Shown here: positions 1-8,728 of the stretch, piece by piece
Numbering within the stretch: position 1 is the first letter of the stretch
Layout of the letters: each line of letters starts with the position of its first letter
Assembly (NCBI GenBank): GCA_008081175.1
Contig: VMCW01000021.1
Location: forward strand, 1 to 15,287
DNA: 15,287 nt
DNA from: Flavobacteriaceae bacterium
Lineage (GTDB): Bacteria > Bacteroidota > Bacteroidia > Flavobacteriales > Flavobacteriaceae
Direction: 5' to 3'
Notes under the pieces: generated by a model
What the model saw: the letters and a program-made list of their open reading frames with translations, nothing else
The model's database searches: none
What the model was told of the DNA's origin: nothing
Program-made: the position numbers and the translations under genes

Positions 1-1302
1 GTTCGGGAACGCGATGCGAGAAATGAAATGTGGAATGGTAAGCGTTTGGGTTTAGAGGGAGCTCAAAAAATGGGTTTTGATCGGGTTGATTTAAAACAAA
101 ATTTTATAAATGAGCCGCATGGATTTGATCAATTTGACACCGTTTTTATGTTTGATTTTAAAAATGATGTTCGCGATACTTCAGATCCAAGTGATCTTTT
201 TGATTTGCAAAAACAATTTAAACAGGCGATTCATTTTCCTGAAAACTTCGATGCAAAGCGTTATCGCTTGTATCAACGTATCCGACAGGCCAAACCCGAA
301 GAGGTTCCAAGTATTCAGCGAATGATCAATTACTACGCTCAATCTGATGCTACTTTAATGGAGGATCCTGTAATACAAGATTTTATGTCAAAGGCAGAAG
401 ATGAGACTGTTTTAACAGATCTGAAGACAAGGAGTGCTTTTCTATTAAAAGACTATAATTTTAACATTGATCAACTTGGAACATATATGGCTGAATTAAG
501 GGAAATAAAAACCCCAGAGGAAGTTCAATTATTGAAAAAAGCAATTCAAATTTCTGCTCAAGGTCAAAGGGAAGTAATGAAAGCCATCAAGCCCAATATG
601 ACAGAAAGAGAAGTACAGGGAATACATCAATTGGTTTATAAGAAGTACGGCGCTGCTCATGAAGGTTATCCTTCAATTGTAGGAGCAGGAGACAATGCCT
701 GTGTATTGCATTATATTACAAATGATAAAACAGATCTAAAAGATCAATTAATTTTAATGGATTTAGGTGCTGAATACAATGGTTATACCGCAGATGTAAC
801 CCGAACGATTCCTGTATCAGGAACCTTTAGTCCAGAACAAAGAGCGCTTTATCAGATTGTTTATGATTCTCAAACAGCTGGGATTAAAGCAGCTCAAGTG
901 GGTGCGAGTTTTAGTGCTATTGCTGCTGCATGCAATAAAGTAGTTCAAGAAGGGTTGATGGAGTTAGGAATAATTGCTGCTCCAGAAGAATACAGAAGAT
1001 ATTTGCCTCATGGTGTTGCTCATCATATTGGTTTGGATGTACATGACCCGGGGTTGTATCAAAATTTACAGCCACAAATGATTATTACGGTAGAGCCTGG
1101 AATTTATATTCCAAAGGACAGTCCTTGTGATCCTAAATGGTGGAATATTGGTATTCGTATAGAAGATGATATATTGATCACTGAAAAGGGACCTGTAAAT
1201 CTTTCTGAAGATGCTCCGAGGGCTTGGGATGAAATTGAAGCTTTAATGAAGGAGAAAAGTGCTCTAGACGCCTTTACTCTTCCTCCATTGATAACAGATT
1301 AG
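1..1302 (+). CDS. pepP: Xaa-Pro aminopeptidase (aminopeptidase P), 5'-truncated by window edge
   Basis: Metallopeptidase of the M24 'pita-bread' family that removes an N-terminal residue preceding proline; cytoplasmic, peptide turnover. The frame is open from base 1, and the residues before the first ATG (base 28) read VRERDARNEMWNGKRLG, matching the conserved end of the N-terminal AMP_N domain, so ATG 28 is not the start; I estimate about 95 residues are missing upstream, by comparison with E. coli PepP. All five dinuclear metal ligands are visible: Asp (codon 760) in MDLGA, Asp (793) in ADVTRT, His (1021) in AHHIGLDVHD, Glu (1093) in VEPG and Glu (1162) in RIEDD. The TAG stop overlaps the convergent thrC stop. 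No signal peptide can be assessed because the N-terminus is absent. Family assignment is secure; substrate range is inferred. Confidence 0.93.
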   Translation, partial: VRERDARNEMWNGKRLGLEGAQKMGFDRVDLKQNFINEPHGFDQFDTVFMFDFKNDVRDTSDPSDLFDLQKQFKQAIHFPENFDAKRYRLYQRIRQAKPEEVPSIQRMINYYAQSDATLMEDPVIQDFMSKAEDETVLTDLKTRSAFLLKDYNFNIDQLGTYMAELREIKTPEEVQLLKKAIQISAQGQREVMKAIKPNMTEREVQGIHQLVYKKYGAAHEGYPSIVGAGDNACVLHYITNDKTDLKDQLILMDLGAEYNGYTADVTRTIPVSGTFSPEQRALYQIVYDSQTAGIKAAQVGASFSAIAAACNKVVQEGLMELGIIAAPEEYRRYLPHGVAHHIGLDVHDPGLYQNLQPQMIITVEPGIYIPKDSPCDPKWWNIGIRIEDDILITEKGPVNLSEDAPRAWDEIEALMKEKSALDAFTLPPLITD

Positions 1303-2606
1303 TTTTTAATTAGAAACTCTTTTAAATCTTCGTAATTACTTATAGGTAGGCTTGTTTTATTTCGATTAAGGAGATCCTTTATAGGGTTGGGGAGGGTGAT
1401 CTTTGTCTTTAAAGTGGATTCAACAGCATCTGAAAATTTGATAGGATGTGCCGTTTCTAGAAAAATACCTTGATAGTCATCAGGTACTTCCTGAGTTTCA
1501 ATAAATTCTTTTAATCCGAGATATCCCACGGCTCCATGAGGATCAGCAATGTAATTATTAAGTGAGTAAATTTCTTTTAATGCTTTTAATGTTTCTTTGT
1601 CGGTGTAACTGTAACCACTCAGCATTCTTTTTAATTTAAAAAAATCGTTATTAAAGATTTTTTGAATTCGGATAAAATTACTGGGGTCACCAACATCCAT
1701 TGCGTTGGATAAGGTTTGCATTGATTTTTTTGGGGTATAATTACCAGATTCCAAATAGTTTGGTACCGTATCATTGATGTTTGTGCTTGCAATAAAATGA
1801 TCTATAGGTAGTCCCATTTTTTGAGCTAAGAGACCTGCACAAATATTTCCAAAATTTCCACTGGGTACGGAAACCACCAGTTTTTTATTTGGATTAGGTC
1901 TGTTTTTGTAGGCAAAAAAATAGTAAAACATTTGTGGCAACCATCGCGCAACATTTATGGAGTTTGCTGAAGTTAAAGCCACTTTAGAGAATAGTTCGAC
2001 ATCGATAAAAGCAGATTTTACCATGTCTTGACAATCGTCAAAAGTTCCATCTACTTCTAAGGCAGTGACATTCTCTCCCAGGGTAGTGAGTTGTTTTTCT
2101 TGAAGCTCACTAACCTTTCCTTTTGGATACAGTATAACTACTTTGATTCCTTTGACCTTGAAGAATCCATCTGCTACTGCTCCTCCTGTATCACCAGAAG
2201 TAGCAACTAACACGGTCAATGCTTCATTTTTTTGAGTCTTATTAGCATACGATAAGCAACGTGCCATAAATCGTGCGCCTACGTCTTTAAAAGCTAGAGT
2301 TGGCCCGTGGAACAATTCTAGTGTTGCGATGTTGTTGGTGATTTCAATCAAGGGAAAATCAAAACTTAGTGTCGCTTCAATGATTTTCTCTAGTTCTTTT
2401 GTAGGAATATCATTTCCAATATAGGGGCGAATTACTTGTAAAGCGATTTCATGATTAGAATACTGATGTAGCTTTGTGAAAAAGTTAGATTCTAAACGAG
2501 GAATTTCCTTTGGAAAATAAAGACCCCTGTCTGGAGCTAGTCCATTTCTTACAGCTTTGAGGAAGGAAACCTCTTTGGCGTTGTGATTTAAACTGTAATA
2601 TTCCAT
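1299..2606 (-). CDS. thrC: Threonine synthase
   Basis: PLP enzyme converting O-phospho-L-homoserine and water to L-threonine and phosphate, the last step of the pathway. It is 435 residues, the usual length for the bacterial class that starts with a short Thr_synth_N domain (here MEYYSLN to about residue 80). The PLP-binding lysine is K107 in GPTLAFKDVG; the serine/glycine-rich SGDTGGAV (about 137-144) and the phosphate-holding SGNFGN (249-254) follow in the expected order. The ATG at 2606 lies only four bases after the thrB stop (TAA CCCA ATG), so translation is probably coupled and the gene is the last of a thrA-thrB-thrC operon. Its TAA stop overlaps the TAG stop of the convergent aminopeptidase gene. 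Nothing is missing or broken. Confidence 0.96.
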   Translation of the reverse strand: MEYYSLNHNAKEVSFLKAVRNGLAPDRGLYFPKEIPRLESNFFTKLHQYSNHEIALQVIRPYIGNDIPTKELEKIIEATLSFDFPLIEITNNIATLELFHGPTLAFKDVGARFMARCLSYANKTQKNEALTVLVATSGDTGGAVADGFFKVKGIKVVILYPKGKVSELQEKQLTTLGENVTALEVDGTFDDCQDMVKSAFIDVELFSKVALTSANSINVARWLPQMFYYFFAYKNRPNPNKKLVVSVPSGNFGNICAGLLAQKMGLPIDHFIASTNINDTVPNYLESGNYTPKKSMQTLSNAMDVGDPSNFIRIQKIFNNDFFKLKRMLSGYSYTDKETLKALKEIYSLNNYIADPHGAVGYLGLKEFIETQEVPDDYQGIFLETAHPIKFSDAVESTLKTKITLPNPIKDLLNRNKTSLPISNYEDLKEFLIKN

Positions 2607-2610
2607 TGGG

Positions 2611-3531
2611 TTATAAAATCTTTATGCCTGTTTCATTGATTGGAGAAATATGAATATCGTGATCTAAGCCAATAGAGTCGTATATTTTTTTCATTGCTTC
2701 ACCAACTTTATTAGCTGTAGCGGCTCCTTTTGATAATGCAAAAACAGAGGGACCAGAGCCTGATATGCCGCTACCCAGTGCTCCTGTTTGTAAAGCAGCT
2801 TCTTTCATTTCATCAAATTTGGGGATCAACATGGCTCTCAAGGGTTCTATGACTTTATCCTTCATGCTCCTGGAGAGCAATTCATAGTCGCTTGTGTAAA
2901 GGCTACTTACAAAAGCACCTAGATTTCCCCACTGTTCCACAGCACTTTTAAGAGAAATTTCTTTTTTTAGAATGGCTCTGGAATGAATTGTTTTTAATTC
3001 AATTTTAGGATGTATTATCGTAGCGACAAGTTCTGAAGGACAAGGAAGTTTAACAATGTCCAAAGAGGCATTGCTTCTTACCAAAGTAAATCCTCCTAAC
3101 AGGACAGGTGCTAGATTGTCTGCATGGGCAGCACCACTAGCCATTGCTTCTCCGGCAAGAGCGAATCGTACCAACTCTCTTCTAGAGTAGGGCCTACCGA
3201 GTAATTCATTTACTGCAAATACGGCACCCGCTGCACTCGAAGCACTGCTTCCAATTCCACTTCCAGGTTTAATTTTTTTGTCAATATCTATACGAAAGCC
3301 GAAGTCTGTTTTGTGTTCCTCCAAGAGGGCTTTAACAGCAATACTAGCAACATTTTTATTAGGATCTATAGGTACATCTTCTCCTGTTACCGATCCAATT
3401 ACGACTCCTGGTGTTGCTGTTTTATGAACCACCATAATATCTCCGATACTGTCCAAACAGAATCCCAAAACATCAAAACCACATGATACGTTTGCTACGC
3501 TTGCTGGAGAAAAAATCTTTACCTGATCCAT
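2611..3531 (-). CDS. thrB: Homoserine kinase
   Basis: GHMP-family kinase that phosphorylates L-homoserine with ATP to O-phosphohomoserine, the substrate of the next gene product. It is 306 residues, typical for the family. Visible motifs: N-terminal FSPASVANVSCGFDVLG (8-24), the GHMP phosphate loop PGSGIGSSASSAAG (89-102), and the C-terminal GALGSGISGSGPSVFAL (250-266). The start ATG (3531-3529) shares one base with the thrA stop (TAATG), an arrangement that usually couples translation by ribosome re-initiation. It is the middle gene of thrA-thrB-thrC. A cytoplasmic enzyme; no unusual residues seen. Other GHMP kinases (mevalonate, galactose) are ruled out by the operon position and the homoserine-kinase-like N-terminus. 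Confidence 0.96.
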   Translation of the reverse strand: MDQVKIFSPASVANVSCGFDVLGFCLDSIGDIMVVHKTATPGVVIGSVTGEDVPIDPNKNVASIAVKALLEEHKTDFGFRIDIDKKIKPGSGIGSSASSAAGAVFAVNELLGRPYSRRELVRFALAGEAMASGAAHADNLAPVLLGGFTLVRSNASLDIVKLPCPSELVATIIHPKIELKTIHSRAILKKEISLKSAVEQWGNLGAFVSSLYTSDYELLSRSMKDKVIEPLRAMLIPKFDEMKEAALQTGALGSGISGSGPSVFALSKGAATANKVGEAMKKIYDSIGLDHDIHISPINETGIKIL

Positions 3532-5984
3532 TATTTTTGTTTTCCTATCCTTATGATGTCTCCGAAGATGCCTCCAGCAGTTACATCAGCACCTGCTCCA
3601 GCACCTTTTACTATAAGTGGCTGGTCTTTATAGCGCGTGGTATAAAATAAGATTATGTTATCGCTACCTTCCAGGTTGTAAAAATCGTGATTTGCTGGAA
3701 TCTCTTTGAGTCCAACTGAAGCTATTCCGTTTTCTAATTGGGCAACGTATTTCAATCGCGCATTTTTTTTGTCAGCACTTTTTAAAAGGGATTGAAAATG
3801 ATCCTCGTTTTTCTCAAGAGCTTCGTAAAATGAATCAATTGTTTGTGTATACAAAACTTCATCTGGAAGGAAACTACTATTTTTTATAGCATTCAATTCC
3901 AAATTATACCCACTTTCTCTTGCTAGAATAAGAATTTTTCGAGCTACGTCAACACCACTCAGATCAATTTTTGGATCTGGTTCTGTAAAGCCTTGCTGCT
4001 GAGCTTGTTGTACAATATCCTTGAAGGTTGTTGCTGTGTTGAAATTATTAAAAACGAAATTCAGACTCCCTGAGAGAATGGCTTGTATTTTGTGAATTTC
4101 ATCTCCAGAGGCAATCAGGTTATTTAAGGTGTCAATAACTGGAAGTCCCGCACCTACATTCGTTTCAAATAAAAAGGGAGTTCCAAAACGACGTGCTGTT
4201 TTTTTTAGGTCTTGGTAGTTTGACAGGGAACTTGCACAGGCTATTTTATTGCAGGTAACTACCCCAATATTATGGGCTAAATACTTTCCATATTCGTTTG
4301 CTATAGTTTCATTAGCGGTATTATCGACAAAGATACTATTGCGAAGATTTAGCTTTTTTACATGTTCAAAAAAGAGATCTCTGTTTGCAGTTGTTTCACT
4401 TGAATCAAGTTGCTTTCGCCAATTATTAAGGTCAATCGGACCCTCTGTCAAGATCATTTTTCTTGAATTTGAAAGGGCTACAACTCTAATTTTTAGTCTT
4501 AGGTTATCAAGAAGGTACTGTTGTTGTCCATGTATTTGTTCTAAAAGTTTACTCCCTACATTACCCACACCTGTGATAAATAAATTAAGCTCTTTGATTT
4601 GTTCTTCAAAAAAACTTTCATGGATAGTATTAAGTGCTTTCTGGGTATTTTTCTTATCGATCACTAAAGAAATGTTACGTTCTGAAGCTCCTTGTGCAAT
4701 TGCTCTTATATTGATGTTGTTGGCTCCTAGGCTACTGAAGAGTCTACCGCTTATGCCTTGATGGTCCTTCATATGATCTCCAACTACAGCGATGTTGGTC
4801 ATATTAGTTTCTACTTTTATTGGAGCAACTTTATTTAAGCTGATTTCAAAAGCGAAATGTTCATCAATTGCTTTTTTAGCAATGATAGCATCTTCAGAAC
4901 GAACTCCAATGCATATGGAGTGTTCCGATGAAGCCTGAGTAATCATAATTACATTGATCTGTTTGAGTGATAAACATTCAAACAAGCGTTTAGAAAATCC
5001 TGGGATACCGATCATTCCACTTCCCTCTAAACTAAGCAGTGCAACATCTTCAATATGGCTAACCCCTTTAACAATAGGAGCCTCTCCGTTGGCAATACCT
5101 TTACTGTCAATAAGTGTACCTTCTGCTTTTGCATCAAAGGTGTTTTTTACAATCACAGGGATTTCTTTCTCAATTAAAGGCTGGAGAGTGGGAGGGTAAA
5201 TCACCTTTGCCCCAAAATGGGAAAGTTCCATAGCTTCCCTGTAAGAAAGTTTGGCTATAGGAAGGGCTTGTTGAACAAGTTTTGGATTGGCAGTATACAT
5301 GCCACTCACATCTGTCCAAATTTCAAGAATAGTGGCTTCTGTGTAGTTAGCAATTAAAGCTGCAGTGTAATCTGAGCCACCTCTCCCTAAGGTAGTAGTA
5401 TTGCCTTCATGATCCGTAGCTATAAAACCTGGAACCAAAAGAATTGAAGATTTGCTTGCTTCTAAAAAAGCTAAGGTTTTCTCTCTACTCAATTCATGGT
5501 CAACTACTTCGCGTTCATTGATGTTTTTGGTGAAGAGTAGCTCCCTTGAATCTTTTAATTCTACGGATAAGCCATGATGCTGAAAAATTTTTGCAATAAT
5601 TGCACTGGATAAAACCTCTCCATAGCTAGAAATCTTTGCTAAACTTTTTTCTGTTAGCTCTTTAAGGGTAAACAAAGATTCAAGGATTTCTTCTAATTCG
5701 TTGAGCTGTGATTTTAAGTAGCTAATACTGGCACTTTGCTGTGTTACAGGGATAAAATACTCAATCAAGCTCAAATGTCTTGTTTCAATTGTTTTGAGAT
5801 GACTCTTGAAGTTGGATTTTCCTGAACTGGAAAGTTCTGCCATTTCAATCAAAAGATTTGTTATTCCACCAAGGGCGGAAACAACAACACACTGACGGTC
5901 ACTCGTCTGCTTGATTATATCGATAACATGTGTTATGCTTACAGGACTTGCTACAGAAGTACCTCCAAATTTTAAAACTTTCAT
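3531..5984 (-). CDS. thrA: Bifunctional aspartokinase / homoserine dehydrogenase I
   Basis: Fusion enzyme catalysing the first (aspartate to aspartyl phosphate) and third (aspartate semialdehyde to homoserine, NAD(P)H) steps of threonine synthesis. Aspartokinase comes first: KFGGTS (5-10), GRGGSDYTAA (200-209). Two ACT-type regulatory repeats follow (about 313-380 and 395-460, the latter with QGASERNIS), then homoserine dehydrogenase with the dinucleotide loop GVGNVG (472-477), CNKIACA, ETNVGAGLP and DPKIDLSGVDVARK. I chose ATG 5984 (817 residues) because family members begin MKVLKFGGTS; the frame can be extended only three codons, to GTG 5993, directly after an in-frame TGA. The stop overlaps the thrB start. 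The ACT pair implies feedback control, presumably by threonine as in E. coli ThrA; this is inferred. A leader inverted repeat lies just upstream. Confidence 0.96.
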   Translation of the reverse strand: MKVLKFGGTSVASPVSITHVIDIIKQTSDRQCVVVSALGGITNLLIEMAELSSSGKSNFKSHLKTIETRHLSLIEYFIPVTQQSASISYLKSQLNELEEILESLFTLKELTEKSLAKISSYGEVLSSAIIAKIFQHHGLSVELKDSRELLFTKNINEREVVDHELSREKTLAFLEASKSSILLVPGFIATDHEGNTTTLGRGGSDYTAALIANYTEATILEIWTDVSGMYTANPKLVQQALPIAKLSYREAMELSHFGAKVIYPPTLQPLIEKEIPVIVKNTFDAKAEGTLIDSKGIANGEAPIVKGVSHIEDVALLSLEGSGMIGIPGFSKRLFECLSLKQINVIMITQASSEHSICIGVRSEDAIIAKKAIDEHFAFEISLNKVAPIKVETNMTNIAVVGDHMKDHQGISGRLFSSLGANNINIRAIAQGASERNISLVIDKKNTQKALNTIHESFFEEQIKELNLFITGVGNVGSKLLEQIHGQQQYLLDNLRLKIRVVALSNSRKMILTEGPIDLNNWRKQLDSSETTANRDLFFEHVKKLNLRNSIFVDNTANETIANEYGKYLAHNIGVVTCNKIACASSLSNYQDLKKTARRFGTPFLFETNVGAGLPVIDTLNNLIASGDEIHKIQAILSGSLNFVFNNFNTATTFKDIVQQAQQQGFTEPDPKIDLSGVDVARKILILARESGYNLELNAIKNSSFLPDEVLYTQTIDSFYEALEKNEDHFQSLLKSADKKNARLKYVAQLENGIASVGLKEIPANHDFYNLEGSDNIILFYTTRYKDQPLIVKGAGAGADVTAGGIFGDIIRIGKQK

Positions 5985-5996
5985 AACGTGCACTAA

Positions 5997-6023
5997 TCAG
6001 CTGTTTTTAGACATTTCAGCTGA
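5997..6023 (-). promoter_or_regulatory. Inverted repeat in the thrA leader
   Basis: A perfect 7-base inverted repeat, TCAGCTG (5997-6003) and CAGCTGA (6017-6023), with a 13-base loop. In the thrA transcript it would lie 13 to 39 bases before the ATG, filling most of the short predicted leader. It could act as an mRNA hairpin controlling translation initiation. Alternatively, since each arm contains the palindrome CAGCTG and the centres are 19 bp apart, it could be a double protein-binding site downstream of the promoter. The repeat is seen directly; its function is inference. Confidence 0.4.
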
Positions 6024-6038
6024 GTATTTAAACAGGCG

Positions 6039-6071
6039 CAAAAATAAGACTAAATAGTGGGAAGGAAGCAA
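6039..6071 (-). promoter_or_regulatory. Candidate promoter of the thrA-thrB-thrC operon
   Basis: On the minus strand a full match to the Bacteroidota -7 box TAnnTTTG (TATTTTTG, 6046-6039) is preceded after 22 bases by TTG (6071-6069). This fits the TTG / 17-23 / TAnnTTTG pattern known from Flavobacterium. Transcription would begin near 6033, giving a leader of about 50 bases. AT-rich sequence makes chance matches to such short boxes likely, so the confidence is moderate. Confidence 0.45.
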
Positions 6072-6092
6072 TTTCGACAAAAAAAGCAGTTG

Positions 6093-6126
6093 AAAAATTA
6101 GCAATAGCAATAAAATATAGTGCTAA
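6093..6126 (-). terminator. Weak candidate terminator after clpC
   Basis: Just past the clpC stop, the minus strand can pair TTAGCA (6126-6121) with TGCTAA (6103-6098) across a 17-base loop, followed by five T. The six-pair AT-rich stem and long loop make this weak, so some read-through from clpC into thrA is possible. Confidence 0.25.
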
Positions 6127-6130
6127 AAGC

Positions 6131-8677
6131 TTAACTCGCCTGAATATTTTCGTTTACTCTTAGACTAAGTGCATCTTCCTCATTGGTGTGATCCAAAAGT
6201 AGGCGATCCCCTTCTTTAATAGAGTTGTTAACTACATTTTCTGCTATGAGATCTTCGATGTGTTTTTGGATTGCTCTGTTTAGGGGTCGAGCACCATACT
6301 TACTATCAAAGCCTTTTTCTGCAATGAAATCTTTTGCCTTGTCTGAGATTTCAATCGCATATCCCAACTCTTCAATCCGATGTATTAGTTTTACGAGTTC
6401 AATGTCGACGATTTTTCGAATATCCTTTTTCTCAAGTGAATTAAAGACTATTATATCATCGATACGATTTAAAAACTCAGGAGAAAAGGTCTTTTTTAGT
6501 TCTTTTTCTATTACTCCTTTTTCAATTTCACTGGATTGAGCTTTCTGAGAGGCTGTTTCAAATCCAAGCCCTCTACCAAAATCTTTCACTTGTCTGGCTC
6601 CAATATTAGAAGTCATGATGATTATGGTATTTTGAAAGTTGATTTTTCTTCCTAAACTGTCTGTCAAAAAACCATCGTCAAGCACTTGTAACATCATATT
6701 AAAAATGTCTGGATGTGCCTTTTCAACCTCGTCTAAAAGGATTACAGAATAGGGCCTTGTACGTACTTTTTCTGTCAATTGTCCTCCTTCTTCATATCCT
6801 ACATAACCTGGAGGAGAGCCAATTAATCTGGAGATTGCAAATTTCTCCATGTATTCGCTCATGTCTATTCGAATGAGGTTTTCTTCGCTGTCAAAGATTT
6901 CAGAAGCTAGTATTTTAGCTAACTGTGTTTTACCTACTCCCGTTTGTCCAAGAAAAATAAATGAGCCTATGGGTTTATCAGGAGCTTTGAGTCCGGCACG
7001 ATTACGCTGAATCGCTTTTACCACTTTTTCAACTGCATCGTCTTGACCGATTAATTTCGCTGAAATGAGTTCAGCCAGTTTAGAGAGTTTATTTTTTTCG
7101 GATTTGACAATTTTAGTAACAGGTACGTTGGTCATCATCGATACCACGTCAGCTATGTCGTTTTCTGTTACTGTAACTCGGTTTTGTTTGGATTCCTCTT
7201 GCCATTTTTCCTGAGCTTCCAAAAGAAGACGTTCTACTCTTTTTTCATCATCTCTAAGCTTAGCGGCTTCTTCATATTTTTGCTTTTTGACCACAGAATT
7301 CTTTTGTTCTCTGACCTCGTCAAGTTGAGTTTCCAAATCTACTATTTCTTGAGGTACACTCATGTTATTGATGTGTACTCGTGAACCTGATTCGTCCAAT
7401 GCATCGATAGCTTTATCTGGTAAAAAGCGATCAGAAATATACCGATCTGTAAGCTGAACACAGGCTTTTAAAGCCTCTTCTGTATAATTGACGTTATGGT
7501 GATTTTCATAACGTTCTTTTATGTTTTTTAAGATTTCGAAGGTTTCTTCAGTGCTGGTTTGTTCCACTAGTACTTTTTGGAATCTTCGTTCCAAAGCACC
7601 GTCTTTCTCGATATTTTGTCTGTATTCATCTAGAGTAGTAGCCCCTATACATTGAATTTCTCCTCGAGCTAGTGCTGGTTTAAACATGTTGGATGCATCC
7701 AGACTACCGGTAGCACCCCCTGCACCCACTATGGTATGAATTTCATCGATAAAGAGAATGATGTCATCGTTTTTCTCTAGCTCATTCATTAAGGCTTTCA
7801 TTCGCTCTTCAAATTGGCCACGGTATTTAGTGCCGGCAACTAAACTTGCTAAATCCAGGCTGACCACTCTTTTATTGTAAAGCACACGAGATACTTTTTT
7901 CTGAATGATTCGCAAAGCAAGACCTTCTGCAATTGCAGATTTACCAACTCCTGGTTCTCCAATGAGTAGCGGGTTGTTTTTCTTTCGTCTACTCAGTATC
8001 TGAGAAACGCGTTCAATTTCTTTTTCTCTACCTACTACAGGATCTAGTTTTTCTTGTTCAGCTAGAGCAGTGATGTCTCTACCGAAGTTATCTAAAACAG
8101 GGGTTTTAGATTTTTTAGAAGATTTTGTTTCTGAAGTAGGGATAAAAGGATTTTCTTTTCCTTCCCCTTCGTTGTCTTTTTCTTCTGGAAAAGAGGAAGC
8201 TGATGGCAATTCTTCATAGGTATCAGAATCGTTTGCAATCATCAGTTTGAATTGTTCTTTGACGATATCATAATCTACATTGAGCTGGGTGAGCAATTTT
8301 GTAGTTGGATCGTTTTCATTTCTAAGGATACACAAAAGTAAATGTACAGTATTGATCAGCTCACTTTGAAACAATTTTGCTTCAAGAAAGGTTGTTTTCA
8401 ATGCCCGCTCAGCTTGTCTAGTGAGGTGCAGATTTTTTTTGTCTTTCAGTGATTGAATGTCGTCTATGGCTGCTGGGTTGAGTATTTCTACTTTACGTCT
8501 CAATTCCTCAAGGTTTACTTCAATTGCATTTAATATTGCAATAGCTTTTCCTCCTCCATCTCTTAAAATTCCCAACATCAAATGCTCTGTCCCAATAAAG
8601 TTATGTCCCAATCTCAAGGCTTCTTCTTTACTGAAAGCAATTACATCTTTGACGCGCGGTGAAAAATTATCATCCAT
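6131..8677 (-). CDS. clpC: ClpC-type AAA+ unfoldase (ATP-dependent Clp protease ATP-binding subunit)
   Basis: Cytoplasmic Hsp100 unfoldase that threads substrates into ClpP or acts alone in protein quality control. With ATG 8677 it has 848 residues, the usual size. Order: two Clp N-repeats (about 1-145); an acidic, serine-rich linker (150-195); AAA1 with Walker A GEPGVGKS (240-247) and Walker B ILFIDE (307-312); a UVR/M-domain (about 465-485, EEAAKLRDDEKR), which separates ClpC from ClpA and is shorter than the ClpB middle domain; AAA2 with GQTGVGKT (577-584) and VILLDE (645-650); and an LGF tripeptide (704-706) where the ClpP-docking loop is expected. The frame extends to GTG 8704, but family members start MDDNFSPRVK, so the ATG is preferred. 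It is divergent from gyrA; a palindrome overlaps its candidate promoter. No clpP or mcsA/mcsB lies in the window. Confidence 0.95.
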   Translation of the reverse strand: MDDNFSPRVKDVIAFSKEEALRLGHNFIGTEHLMLGILRDGGGKAIAILNAIEVNLEELRRKVEILNPAAIDDIQSLKDKKNLHLTRQAERALKTTFLEAKLFQSELINTVHLLLCILRNENDPTTKLLTQLNVDYDIVKEQFKLMIANDSDTYEELPSASSFPEEKDNEGEGKENPFIPTSETKSSKKSKTPVLDNFGRDITALAEQEKLDPVVGREKEIERVSQILSRRKKNNPLLIGEPGVGKSAIAEGLALRIIQKKVSRVLYNKRVVSLDLASLVAGTKYRGQFEERMKALMNELEKNDDIILFIDEIHTIVGAGGATGSLDASNMFKPALARGEIQCIGATTLDEYRQNIEKDGALERRFQKVLVEQTSTEETFEILKNIKERYENHHNVNYTEEALKACVQLTDRYISDRFLPDKAIDALDESGSRVHINNMSVPQEIVDLETQLDEVREQKNSVVKKQKYEEAAKLRDDEKRVERLLLEAQEKWQEESKQNRVTVTENDIADVVSMMTNVPVTKIVKSEKNKLSKLAELISAKLIGQDDAVEKVVKAIQRNRAGLKAPDKPIGSFIFLGQTGVGKTQLAKILASEIFDSEENLIRIDMSEYMEKFAISRLIGSPPGYVGYEEGGQLTEKVRTRPYSVILLDEVEKAHPDIFNMMLQVLDDGFLTDSLGRKINFQNTIIIMTSNIGARQVKDFGRGLGFETASQKAQSSEIEKGVIEKELKKTFSPEFLNRIDDIIVFNSLEKKDIRKIVDIELVKLIHRIEELGYAIEISDKAKDFIAEKGFDSKYGARPLNRAIQKHIEDLIAENVVNNSIKEGDRLLLDHTNEEDALSLRVNENIQAS

Positions 8678-8706
8678 AGCTTCGTGTTTTTGTCCTTGTT
8701 TCACAA

Positions 8707-8728
8707 ATAACAGACCAAAGTTTGTTAT
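8707..8728. promoter_or_regulatory. Operator-like 22-bp palindrome over the clpC promoter
   Basis: Left arm ATAACAGAC (8707-8715) and right arm GTTTGTTAT (8720-8728) are complementary at eight of nine positions around a four-base centre. The palindrome covers the candidate -7 box and start site of clpC, the place where a repressor would block transcription. The symmetry is seen directly; binding by a stress or metabolic repressor is inference, and the regulator is not in the window. Confidence 0.45.

Noticed and set aside
4249..4761. 170-codon plus-strand frame inside thrA
   Set aside because: It lies antisense within the homoserine dehydrogenase part of an intact, well-conserved gene, resembles no family I know, and is best explained as an out-of-frame shadow.
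5997..6014. Tiny leader reading frame MSKNS before thrA on the minus strand
   Set aside because: It is only five codons, lacks threonine or isoleucine codons expected of a thr attenuator, and has no ribosome-binding site; it arises from the inverted-repeat sequence.
8678..8704. Longer clpC start at GTG 8704 (nine extra residues)
   Set aside because: The ClpC family begins MDDNFSPRVK; an ATG is available at that place and the extension is not family-like.
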